From Ettlia oleoabundans (Eukaryota > Chlorophyta > Chlorophyceae > Chlamydomonadales): a stretch of 43,785 nt of DNA. Of this stretch, positions 11,701 to 27,090 are shown one piece after another. Every line of letters begins with the position of its first letter. The stretch's first letter is position 1. The notes under the pieces were generated by a model. It ran no database searches. It saw nothing but the letters and a program-made list of their open reading frames with translations, and had not been told where the DNA came from. The stretch covers positions 1 through 43,785 of the forward strand of contig JAAMXP010000133.1 of NCBI GenBank assembly GCA_019693395.1, in the 5' to 3' direction. The position numbers were made by a program, and so were the translations under genes.

Positions 11701-12762
11701 ATGAGGCGAGGCGCCAGTGAGCGGGTCAGCTGCACACACCCAGCCTTGGCCGCGGAATACACGGGGCTGCAGGCAGGCTTCACAGCAATAGAAGGATCTT
11801 GTGCTCAGCCTGTTGATGTGTTGAAGATTGAATGCGGGGTATCGCTTGACCAGACAACTGAAAGACACAGGCCAGGTGCAGCCTGCACCAATCAAGCCAA
11901 CCTCAGGGGCATCTCGTAAATCCCTCCAGCAGAAGCGGTGATCATGATGACCCCTCCCCTGCTGCCGCTGTCGCCGTTACTGCTGCTGCCTTTGCTGCCG
12001 TCTGGGTCTCCAGTCAGCATGGCCCGTGTTGCCAGCCCCACTCCCTCGATCACCGCCCGTAGGTCCACATCCAGTGTAGGGTGCCAGGCGCCGTCCTTAG
12101 ACCACAGCATGTCATCTCGCTCACCGATGCCTGATGCAGGGAAGAACGAATCACATTTTGTACGTTATGCATGCGCAAAAAAGCAGCCTGAGGAACGGGG
12201 AACGGGGAACGGGGCATTCAGCTGTCCATGCAAGAAGACTGCCGGAAGAGGGACGGCTGCACCTGAGTTTATACGACTGGCAGCAACTTGGCAACCAATA
12301 AATGTGGAGCAACATCTGATCTTGTGATAAGAAGCTAGTTTGATTAATACGTTAGCTACCTGCATTGAGCAGCGCATAATCCAGCCTGCCAAAGCGCTGC
12401 ATGTGCTGTTGGAAGGCGGCGCGCTGCGACTCTGGATCCGCTACATTGCAGCGCACTGCCAGTGCCATGCCGCCCTGTTGCTTGATCCCCTCTGCAACAT
12501 AATCCGCCCCAGCAGCATCAATGTCTGCCACCTGTAGCACCACAAGCGCATGCGTATGTGAGTAGCTTTTGTTGGCGTTCTGACACTGAGCGGGCGCAGT
12601 GCGGGCCAGGCGGAGCCGCTGGAGCAGCGGTGCAGCGTCCGCGGGTCGGCACCTTACCGTGATTACCACTCCCCGTCGGGACAGCTCCAGGCAAATGTCC
12701 TTGCCAATGCCGGAAGCGCCTCCAGTAACCAGGGCAGCCCGCCCATTTAGTGAAGGCCCCAT
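8743..12762 (-). CDS. Bifunctional oxidoreductase: HPGD-like SDR fused to PTGR3/ZADH2-like MDR
   Basis: Exons (minus): 12762-12658, 12531-12360, 12130-11902, 11766-11664, 11489-11388, 11246-11216, 11099-11019, 10858-10588, 10412-10264, 10046-9928, 9834-9704, 9574-9474, 9292-9048, 8883-8743. They sum to 1980 bases, predicting 659 residues. Residues 1-274 form a short-chain dehydrogenase: TGGASGIG at 13-20, NAG near 91-93, Ser159, Tyr172 and Lys176 (Ser-Tyr spacing 13, as in human 15-hydroxyprostaglandin dehydrogenase). A Gly/Ser/Asp-rich insert lies at 133-150. Residues 275-659 form a medium-chain reductase like prostaglandin reductase 3: INASDVNYSAGR, the NADP site VTAAAGGTGQ (462-471), YPKGLDLVYESVGG, GFFLLHY. 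Expected reactions are NAD-dependent alcohol oxidation to an enone, then NADPH-dependent double-bond reduction; the substrate is unknown. Two GC donors (11663, 11018). The alternative is two overlapping genes: SDR stop near 10939, MDR start at 10955 or 10853. I prefer one gene because no room is left for a 3' end and promoter. Confidence 0.8.
10859..11018 (-). other. GC-AG intron joining the SDR and MDR halves
   Basis: On the minus strand the SDR half ends TTCAAGTCAG and the intron begins GCAAGC at 11018. It ends GCTGCTGCAG at 10859, followed by TGGAGATGCC of the MDR half. Splicing joins phase 1 to phase 1 (G|TG, Val275) and is the only feature separating the two enzyme domains. The donor is identical in style to other GC donors in this window. 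Confidence 0.65.
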
Positions 12763-12942
12763 AACGAACGTGAGCGACGGAGTTATGAGTGGCGTTCACG
12801 TGTACAATGTTTTGGAACTACTGCATTTTAGAAGGGAGAAGGGTGAGAACCGCTTGGGACCCGCTGACGTGGCTTCGATCAGTTTTCTCTCTCTTATGAT
12901 GTTGAAGGTTACCTATGTGAAAACATCACACCAATATAAAGC
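12763..12942. promoter_or_regulatory. 180-base bidirectional promoter region
   Basis: These bases separate the ATG of the SDR-MDR gene (minus, 12762) from the ATG of the RRM/MYND gene (plus, 12943). Both 5' UTRs and core promoters must fit here or overlap. No clear TATA box is seen; the region is comparatively AT-rich near 12810-12930. Confidence 0.5.
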
Positions 12943-15120
12943 ATGCAGAAGCCCTCACGCAGCCTGTGGATCGGCAACCTGAAGCAAAATGTCGACCATG
13001 CTGACCTTTGGGGCACACTTTGCAGGCGAGTGCACTGCAGTCGGTGGGTCAGGCCTGCTGGGAGCTTGCATGGCGTTCCTTTGGACAACTGTATCCTGTG
13101 TAGGGTTAGCCTGTCCGGCCAAGCCGGTTCCTCGGGCCGCCCTTTTGACCGTTGCAGGTTCGGAGGGACCGCAGAGCACATTATGTGCTGGTCCCGGTGA
13201 CGAGGACGCACGGCAGCAGCATGCGGCGCCAGCTGCAATGCGGCGCACCTTTGGGGGCGGTTGGGTGGCAGAGGATGAGGAGGATGAATGTGATCCACTG
13301 GTGGAGCTCTGGGTGGGCAATCTTTGTGCAGGGGCGACGCGGCTCAGCATTCGCCGCGCGTTCGAGTGGTGAGTTGGTTGCGCAGGCAATCACATGAAGA
13401 CTGCCGCAGGTCCCCCTTACTGTGGTTGTTTGGGCTTAGCAAGCTAGCTATTGCTTTGTTTTCCCACAACCCTTTGCCTCTCCCCGCTTCTCCGCCTTGC
13501 GCTCATAGCTTTGGCGAGGTGGCGAGCGTGCAGCTGCAAGCAGCTCCCGGCGAACATGACCTGCAGTTTGCATTTGTTGAGCTACCCGCCAGCAGCGCTG
13601 AGCTGGCAATCGAGGAGCTGGACGGGCGCATGATCTACGAGCTCTCCGGTGATCAAATGTTGCTGAAAGTCAAGCAGAGCAAGCGCAGCGTTAAGCCCCT
13701 GCTGAAGTGGCAGCAGCAGCAGCAGCAACACAAACAGCAGCATTACAAACAGCAGCAGCGGGCTGAGGGGGCGTGGCAACCGTCGGCATCGGCAGCCTTG
13801 CAGGTAGACTGTGGGGGCGGCGGCAGCACAGCATTACTGCAGGGCACGGTTCGGGAAGTGAAGAAGTTCTTGCTGTGTGATGGCCCGCCCAGCCGCACGC
13901 TGTGGTTGGGGAATGTGGCAGGCACAGCCTCACCAACCAGCCTGCAGGCCTTGTTTGGCAGGCAAGTCAATCGTGTTGGTGGTATGCTTGCTGCCAGGCA
14001 GCATTTGAGGATGCAACCGAAAACTCTTGCATGGATTAACCTGTTAGTGATGGGACCATTGTGTTGGTGTTTGCATGTGAACTCCATTAGGCAACTGCCC
14101 TCTGTTGGGCAGCCACACTGTTTCAACCTTTTCCCTGTGCGCGCCNNNNNNNNNNNNNNNNNNCCCCCAAACACACACCACACCCCACCCCAGGCTCTGC
14201 TGCTGTCTGGTGCAGGTACGGCATCGTGATGCGGGCACGTCTGTTCACTGCGCCAGGACACAATAACCCCTACTTCTTTGGGTTTGTGGACATGAGGAAT
14301 GCAGAAGACGCAGAAACCGCTCAGGAGGAGCTGCAGGCAGGCGATCGGTACAGCTGTGCAGGAGGATTCACCCCCCTCATCCCTGCAAACAGTGCTGCTC
14401 CTTCACTGCTGTCATTGTTGCTGCCTGTCTCCCACGTGCTTTGCTGGCTTTGCATGCATGCCCAGCAATTTGCGTCCGTCATACCGGTGTCTCAGTTGTT
14501 GTCTCTGGCTGCAGGGCGCGGTTCACATTGCCGACTTGTGTGACAGCAAACCCCTCAAGATTCGCTACGCCTGGCCTAAGCACCTGGCACGCCCAGCGTC
14601 AGCTGGCAGCATGGCGGCAATGGCCAGATCAGATGAGTCTTCTGGGCTGAGAGTGCAGCTGCACACCAATGGTGGCAGCCATGCAGCAGTCGTGCAGCAT
14701 CACACTGTGGCGGCAGCAACACAGGAGCAGGCAGCAGCAGCGACAGCAGGCAGCAGCGGCAGCAGCCCAGCAGAAGAAGCTGCTTCTGCCAACCCCGCGC
14801 AACCGCTGTGTGCCTCATGTGGCACTGATTCCTCCTCAGCAGCCCTCAAGCGCTGCAGCGGCTGCCATAGCGTGTTGTACTGCTCCCGGGAGTGCCAGCT
14901 GAGGCATTGGGAGGTGCAGCATGTGCACGACTGTCAGCGGGTGGCGCAGCTGGAGCGCCTGTTCAACAAGCAGCCACAGGGCCCCTCAGCACAGCAAAAC
15001 GTGGTCAGCCTCCTAGCCTCCGCGCTTCAGCAGCCGGGTGGGCGCCAAGCGCAGCTGGTGCAGGCGCTGCTTCAGCAGCAGGCAGGTGTGGCGGCAGGCA
15101 GCAACTCAGTGCCAACCTAA
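12943..15120 (+). CDS. SPEN/FPA-like RRM protein with C-terminal MYND zinc finger
   Basis: Predicted RNA-binding protein. Exons: 12943-13025 (or 13029), an exon ending at 13368, 13509-13961, 14216-14336 and 14515-15120. Three RNP2-like strands are visible: SLWIGNL (start), ELWVGNLCAGATRLSIRRAFE then CFGEVASVQLQ and FAFVEL (second RRM), and TLWLGNV then YGIVMRARLF and YFFGFVDMRNAEDAETAQEE, closing with GAVHIADLCDSKPLKIRYAWP (third RRM). A Gln-rich linker lies at 13710-13765. After a Ser/Ala/Gln-rich stretch comes a MYND finger with CASCG, CSGCHSVLYCSREC and HVHDC, then a Gln-rich tail. The RRM series resembles plant FPA, which has a SPOC domain rather than MYND at its end. The first RRM is poorly resolved: frames at 13158-13230 cannot be joined cleanly to the second RRM. 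GC donors occur at 13962, 14337 and possibly 13026. An N gap lies in the third intron. Confidence 0.75.
14146..14163. other. Assembly gap of 18 N
   Basis: Eighteen undetermined bases lie in the intron 13962-14215 of the RRM/MYND gene. No coding sequence appears lost, because the flanking exons join in phase. Confidence 0.95.
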
Positions 15121-15246
15121 CACACGCCGGCATATCCCAGCTAGAACGAGTCGTTTGCATGCCGGCTCAACCTTTTCTTGCCACTCAGCCCGTTCTGGTT
15201 GATTGAAATGCGTGGAGCGATATCCTTTGCCAGCGACTGACAAACC

Positions 15247-15251
15247 TGTAA
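15247..15251 (+). promoter_or_regulatory. Candidate TGTAA polyadenylation signal
   Basis: TGTAA lies 127 bases behind the stop of the RRM/MYND gene, in the 297-base space before the convergent LeuD stop. Confidence 0.5.
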
Positions 15252-15417
15252 GGATACACACCCACAAGGCCTAGAATGAGGGTTTGTTACTGCTGCTGAC
15301 TAGGGGCAGTTTTGTTCGCTGCGTGCATGGTACAAGTACATGAAATCATGGGAATGCTGCTAGTGATGGTAGGATAGGGGTGCTGCTGCTGCTGCAAGGA
15401 CAGCTGACGTTTCAGCC

Positions 15418-17454
15418 TCACGCCGACGCCTTTGCCTTGATCATGCCTGTTGACCGCGCATACTCAAAGATGCCGCCCGCATCAATCACCGGACCCGCCT
15501 GCAGGATAGGCGCAAGGGTGGTAGGGATGAGACGCCACCAGCGACACCTGCCATTTGAGAGCGTTCCTTGCATATGAAGGAGGGACTGAGCGTGGGTCTT
15601 TGAGCTGCACAGGCCGCTGCCTGTGGCCATCCCCAACATATGCCCCAAGAACCAGCAGAAAACCTGCCCGCCTCCGCCCTCAAATTCTGACTCGTCTCGC
15701 AACCGTTGTGGCTACCCCAGCCACCCCAGCCACCCCTTGCAGTGCACTCACGTCTCCCAGCGGCTTGAGCGAGTACTTCTTGCCGGTGGACAGGTCTGTG
15801 AGCACGTCGTTCACCATGTCCACCTCAACCTCACGCCCCGTCTCAAGCTCCTCACACATCCGCACATCAGTTTCAACCGGGTACAGCTCACCGCTGCAGG
15901 AGGTGGGGAGGGAGAAGGCCAGGCGAGCACAAGTTGGGGCAGGCACGCAGGTGATACTGAGCCACGGCTTGAAATGCTGGAACATGCAAGTGTTGAGTTT
16001 TGATGCAGCTGGACCAATTCGCATTGACACTGATCCTTATGTGATGCAAGGCAGAGCCTCCCCAGCTTCCAACTGTCAACTGACACACCACAGCGGATAC
16101 AGCAGCCCGCCTCTGCCATATTGGACTCAAGCAGATGTTGGTAAGCTTACCCCCGCTGACAAATCATAGATCAAGCAACAAAGCCAGCCAATCAGACTCA
16201 CGTGGACACGCAGTTCCTGAAGAAGATGCGCGCATACGACTCGGCCACCACCACTGAGGCACCGGAGGCTCCCAGGGCCACAGGCGCATGCTCGCGTGAT
16301 GACCCACACCCAAAGTTCTGGCCGCCAATGATCACCGGGTACTCAGTCTTCATGCTGTCAACCTGGATGAGGATTTACAACAGATTGGCAACGACCCGGT
16401 TGCAGGAATGGTTGGAAAGAAGGACTGGGAACACCTTGAGCCGTGATGATGGGGAATGCAGAAGGTGAGTTGACTGGTGACATCAACGCAGGCTGGGGCC
16501 CTAACAACCACCCTGCACTGCCTCGCCTAGGACAACCTAGGGGCGAACATAATTGTAGGAGTGGAAGCGGTGCGCTCCTGATGTCTGCCGGCAGCCACTC
16601 TTACAGCTGCTGGCAGGTGCCTCCACAGCTGCTCATGCGCACCTCCACAAAGCGAGTGGGGTACAGGTCGTCAGGCAGGCCGCAGAGCGCGTAGCTGCCC
16701 AGCTTTTCATATTCGTCGGGCTGCATGAGGGGAAGGGCAGGGAGAGGCGCAAAGCTGGGAGTGGGTCACGAAGAAAAAGGAGCATTAATCGTGGGTTGAG
16801 TCGCAGATAGCATGGTGCTGTGTTGCGGATGCCCAAACTTAATCGCGCTGTTCACAACGCTGACATCAACAACATTAGCGACTCAAGCAGGTAAGGGAGG
16901 CAAGGACATACGCAACCATGCCAGCGCAGCATGAGGCCCCACATGCGTGCAGACACAGGGCCAATCCAAGAAACCCATTGGCGAGAATAGTTTGCCCACA
17001 GCGGCCCACCTTGGATGGCACAAGGGTCAGGTACTCTGCTGGAATGATCTGGTCAGTGTCAATGTTCTGCATAAGTAAACCAGGGGGCACCAAGGCCAGA
17101 AGTACAGGTAACCTGCTTGCGCCACCGGGCAAGTCCCCCACAAGTCCCGCCACCCACCCGCACCGCCCGCATACAATGCCCCCTGGCCACTCCTCTGCTG
17201 TTACATACCACATCCTGGGGAAATCCAGCCATTGATGATGCTGTGCATGAGCAGCATCACCCACTTGCAAGCCAGGAACTCACGTCTTTGGTCACAAAGC
17301 ACTTGCCGCGAATGACACGCGGGCCGCCCTGCAGGTCCACCTTGGCCTGCACCACCAGCCTGGCACCCCTGCTGCTGCGCTTGCTGGCGCTGCTACGGAA
17401 CGACGCCCGCGCAGCGACGCCATTGCGGCTGCACGTGCAGCTGCCAGCCTGCAT
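15418..17454 (-). CDS. leuD: 3-isopropylmalate dehydratase small subunit (LeuD), probably plastid-targeted
   Basis: Small subunit of isopropylmalate isomerase, which converts 2- to 3-isopropylmalate in leucine synthesis together with a separately encoded 4Fe-4S large subunit. Exons (minus): 17454-17284, 17066-17010, 16720-16643, 16362-16202, 15893-15752, 15498-15418; all GT-AG, 690 bases, 229 residues, close to plant LeuD length. The first 35 residues are rich in Ser, Arg and Ala without acidic residues, as in a chloroplast transit peptide. Landmarks: [44 protein letters not shown] (substrate-binding loop), [10 protein letters not shown]. The small subunit carries no cluster ligands. An AT-rich TATA-like run lies about 60 bases upstream of the ATG at 17516-17524. 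The gene is divergent from eL21. Confidence 0.95.
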
Positions 17455-17928
17455 ACTCTGCTGCTACTGCTGGTTTTGGTGCAGCGGTGAAATAAAGCGA
17501 AGGGCTGGCACACGAATATATATGAAACGTTTGCTGGAGACGTTCAACACAAGCGGCATGCCCGTAGAACGGGTTGCTGGCTCAAGTCCCGACCTGCAGT
17601 GCCACGTTGACCCAGGACGGTGCCCGTTGACAGGGTGCCCTGTGCCTGCCTAGGCCTCTTTCCAAGCTTGTTGGCTTGCCCAGGGTGAGAAGCCGCGCCG
17701 AGAATGGCGCAGAGACTGCATGAGTCGGGCGGCAGAGCCTGCATGGCTGGCAGTGGAGGCGGTGGAGGCAGCAGGCTGCCGGAAGTGACGGTTATCGTGT
17801 CATATGCCTTCATAGCAGCAGCGTGCAGCGCCAGAGGGCCAACGACTGGGGGCGTGCCATGCGGAGCCGCTCTCGCCACTGTTGATTGGGTGCTGCTGGT
17901 GCGCCTTGCAGGGTAAAGAGCAGCAGAA
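17455..17928. promoter_or_regulatory. Divergent promoter region of leuD and eL21
   Basis: This 474-base region separates two divergent starts. ATATATATG at 17516-17524 is a plausible TATA element for the leftward leuD gene. For eL21 no TATA is evident. An open frame at 17704-17916 is Gly/Ala-rich, matches nothing I recognise and is probably chance. Confidence 0.5.
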
Positions 17929-19891
17929 ATGCCGGGCGGCCAGGGCTATCGCGCGCGGACGCGCGATTCCTTCTCTCGCGGCTACAGGTGCGGGCGGCGG
18001 TGTTTCCAGTTCTGCCAGTGTCGAATTTTGCAGATTGACAGCCGTCAGCATGGCGTCAAGAACCGTTTTATAGCACCTGGACGTGTGACGACCTTTCCAC
18101 ATCATCTGCTTCAGCATGGGGCTCAGCATGTGCATCCACTGCGCCTCGTTGAGCTTGCCGCCCTCCCGCATTGCCCTTGCTGTGCGCAGGCAGAAGGGCT
18201 ACATCCCCCTTAGCACCTACCTCACCACCTACAAGCTGGGTGACTATGTTGACATCAAGGTCAACGCTGCTGTGCACAAGGTACGCAAGGGGCAGCACTC
18301 ATCTGGACCGCGGCGACAGTTGGGGATGACGGTTGCCACGTCGGATTTTTTAACTGCTTGCATTCACTAGGCGGTGGAACGTGTGGTCAAAGGGTTGCAG
18401 ATGGAATAGGTTAGCAGCACATATCGCCAGGGATAATTGGAAGGAAAGGGGTGCAGCAGCCTAAAACCGGCATTCACAGCGCAGCGCTGCACCGCTATGT
18501 GCCATCCCAGCAAGCAGCGGGCCACACGCCCGCCTGTTCCGCCTGCTTGCACTGAGCTGCCTTGTTGTTGGGGGCTGGCTTGGTATGGCGCAGGGCATGC
18601 CACACAAGTTCTACCACGGCAAGACTGGGCGCGTGTGGAATGTGACCAAGCGTGCCATCGGCGTGGAGCTGCTGAAGCAGGTGCGAAGGGTGGACTGATT
18701 GGTGAGGGCTAAAGAGGCGGCCTACATATTGTTGCTGCCGGCTGGGTTGGCTGGAATGCCCAATACATCGAACGGAAGTCAAACTTTCTATTCAGCACAC
18801 CCAGGAGGTGTGCATGTCACTCAGTATGAGTTGAAGTACAGCTGGGTTTCAAAGGAACCGTGGAACCGGCAAACCGCCAGTGTTGGGAGTCTGGCAGCGA
18901 GCTGTTGGCGGGCACGAGTGCCCGGGCTTTGGCACTGCAAGAGCAGCTGTTGCGCTGGTGCCGCCACGAAACTGCAGCATTGACGAGTGACATGCGGTCG
19001 GCCGCAAGCAGACATCATGCCTGGAGGGATGGAGGGGATGGCATTGGCAGTTGTGCTCGGTTGGGGCTTGCCCCTTGGTGCCAGCAGTCATGGAACCAGC
19101 ATGCCAGCGCCCGATCCAGCAGCAGTGGGAGTTGTCAAACCCGGCGTGATGAGGCTTCCAGAATAAGTGGGAAGTGGAGCCGCTGAGGCAGCCAAACCCG
19201 GCGGAGGCAGCTTGCACACCAGAACCAGCTGCACAAACAGGGAGCAGCACACAGCCGCGAGTTAGGGAGCCAGTCACCTCAGTGCCAGTCCGACACAGCC
19301 CTTGTGTACGAGTCAATTGCTCAACGCCGCCTGTCTCAATGGCGCTCCCTTGCCTCTCCCGGCATTGCTTTTTTGTTAAACATTGCTGTCCAAGGATTGC
19401 TATTCCCACTCAGTGCACGCTCGCCTCCACGTGTTCCTCCACACAGTGTTGATAAGCTGCCTTTGTTTGACAGTCGTATTCTTATACACACAGATGATTG
19501 TCGCCGTTCATGTTGCAGGTCAACGGGCGGTACATCAAGAAGCGCATCCACGTGCGCATTGAGCACGTCACCCCCAGCCGCTGCCACGAGGAGTTCCTGC
19601 GGCGCTGCAAGGCCAACGATGAGGCGCGCCGCTCAGCCAAGGCAGCGGGCCAGCCCGTGCCTCCCCTCAAGCGCCAGCCCAAGGGCCCACGCACTGAGGG
19701 CTTCATGCTGGAGAATGTGTCGATGGAGACCATCACCCCCATCCCCTACGATATCCTCAAGGTGCGACACATGCTGCAGCCACACACGTTTGCTGGTTGT
19801 TCCCCGGCTGGGCTTGCCTTTGCCTGCTTGAACAATTTTCTAACCCTGTTTTCTGCCCCGCCTGTCCCTGCTGCAGGAGGGTGTGCTGTAA
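17929..19891 (+). CDS. RPL21: 60S ribosomal protein eL21
   Basis: Structural protein of the cytosolic large ribosomal subunit. Exons: 17929-17987, 18190-18280, 18594-18680, 19519-19761, 19877-19891; 495 bases, 164 residues, the normal family length. Diagnostic stretches are [61 protein letters not shown] and PIPYDILK. The N-terminus [13 protein letters not shown] starts after an in-frame ATG with good family match. All introns are GT-AG. The third intron is long (838 bases). The last coding exon is only 15 bases, encoding four residues and the stop. Confidence 0.96.
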
Positions 19892-19939
19892 GCCGCCCAG
19901 ATCGCATGGTTGCACTAGCAGCATAGGCAATACCGACAA

Positions 19940-19944
19940 TGTAA
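19940..19944 (+). promoter_or_regulatory. Candidate TGTAA polyadenylation signal of eL21
   Basis: TGTAA is 49 bases behind the eL21 stop. Confidence 0.5.
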
Positions 19945-20046
19945 ACCACCACTGCAATCTGTTGCTCACAGACTCAAAAGAGGGGATAGCAGCAGGGTCG
20001 TGTAGCCACTGCACAACCTGCGGTGCAACTGCATCATGAGTCATGC

Positions 20047-20057
20047 TTACAGTTACA
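20047..20057 (-). promoter_or_regulatory. Paired candidate TGTAA signals of the PRP4 kinase gene
   Basis: Two minus-strand TGTAA copies (20051-20047 and 20057-20053) lie about 445 bases behind the PRP4 stop. The implied 3' UTR is plausible but unproven. Confidence 0.35.
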
Positions 20058-20499
20058 GCTGGAAGAAACATCGTTTGAAATTGAAGCAGAGGAGAGCAGG
20101 GAAATTTAGCTAATGCAGGTAGAAAATCAGGCACTGTGGGTGGTGTGGAAAGGACAGGACGAGTAGCGTGTGCAGAGTAGTGATAGGTGGATACTGCAGG
20201 AGTGTTAATCCAAGGCTTTTCTCAGGACCCAACCGACCACGGCTGCTGGCTGGCGAAGCGGCGCCTACTTGGTGCTGGGCGGTTCCTGCAGCAAGCAGCA
20301 GATCGAGAGGTGCACACACACAGGCGGAGCATTTGTCAGCAACTGTGGCACCAGCCCAGCTGCACACACCCAAATCAGCTTCCTGGTTGCGGCTGCTACT
20401 TGGCCACCACAAGTGCTGCGACACTGCTGTTCAGTCATGCCACCCCAAGCCAATCCGCAAGCTGCACAGCTGCAAGCATGCTCGCATGCACCACCCATG

Positions 20500-26705
<6,206 letters not shown>

Positions 26706-27090
26706 GTCAGGCTTGCCCCAACAGAACCCCCGCCAACAAAGCACCAAGCAACCCCGAGCCCGAGATGCAAGCCTACCAACACAGCCGCGCTCCCTGTGCT
26801 GGGCAAAGCTTTGTCGACAATAACTGCCAAGTGTGCGGAAAGTGATGGGTTTCAGCGTGAATGGCGACCGCAAAAGACCCACAAAGGTACAGCACTACAG
26901 GTGTGTGCCGCTAGGACCGTGCCGTGCTGCCTGCCGCCAGGCTGGACACGGCAGTGGACCAATCCTGCCCTTTAGACGAAAGAGATCAGGCTTATTACAG
27001 GTGGATACAGAGTTGTACACGTACTTGAGCACTTATGAGAGCATTGTCAAGGAATTGGGATGGTTCGCCAGCTGACCTGTGGTGCGCTCT
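26706..27090. other. Spacer between tandem PRP4 and SEC8 genes
   Basis: This 385-base stretch contains the PRP4 promoter side and the SEC8 3' UTR. A minus-strand TGTAA lies at 26999-26995, 92 bases behind the SEC8 stop. Nothing else is recognised. Confidence 0.6.
26995..26999 (-). promoter_or_regulatory. Candidate TGTAA polyadenylation signal of SEC8
   Basis: Minus-strand TGTAA 92 bases behind the SEC8 stop at 27091. Confidence 0.5.

Larger units (their letters stand above)
19892..20499. other. Convergent 3' region between eL21 and PRP4 kinase genes
   Basis: This 608-base stretch between two convergent stops contains no recognisable protein. It holds a TGTAA signal for eL21 at 19940-19944 and two for the leftward PRP4 gene at 20047-20057. 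Open frames here are short and have no similarity that I recognise. Confidence 0.6.

Noticed and set aside
12192..12214. Three copies of GGGGAAC as a regulatory or telomere-like repeat
   Set aside because: It lies in an intron of the SDR-MDR gene, is very short and does not match the plant/algal telomere unit.
17560..17610. T-arm-like sequence GGGTTGCTGGCTCAAGTCCCG
   Set aside because: The loop length is wrong for a T-arm and no cloverleaf can be built around it.
17704..17916. Small Gly/Ala-rich open frame between leuD and eL21
   Set aside because: It lies in a divergent promoter, has no recognisable similarity and is expected by chance in GC-rich DNA.
19146..19186. Box C/D snoRNA in the long third intron of eL21 (GTGATGA ... 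CTGA)
   Set aside because: The distance is too short for a C-to-D unit and the flanks repeat directly (CAAACCCGGCG) instead of pairing.
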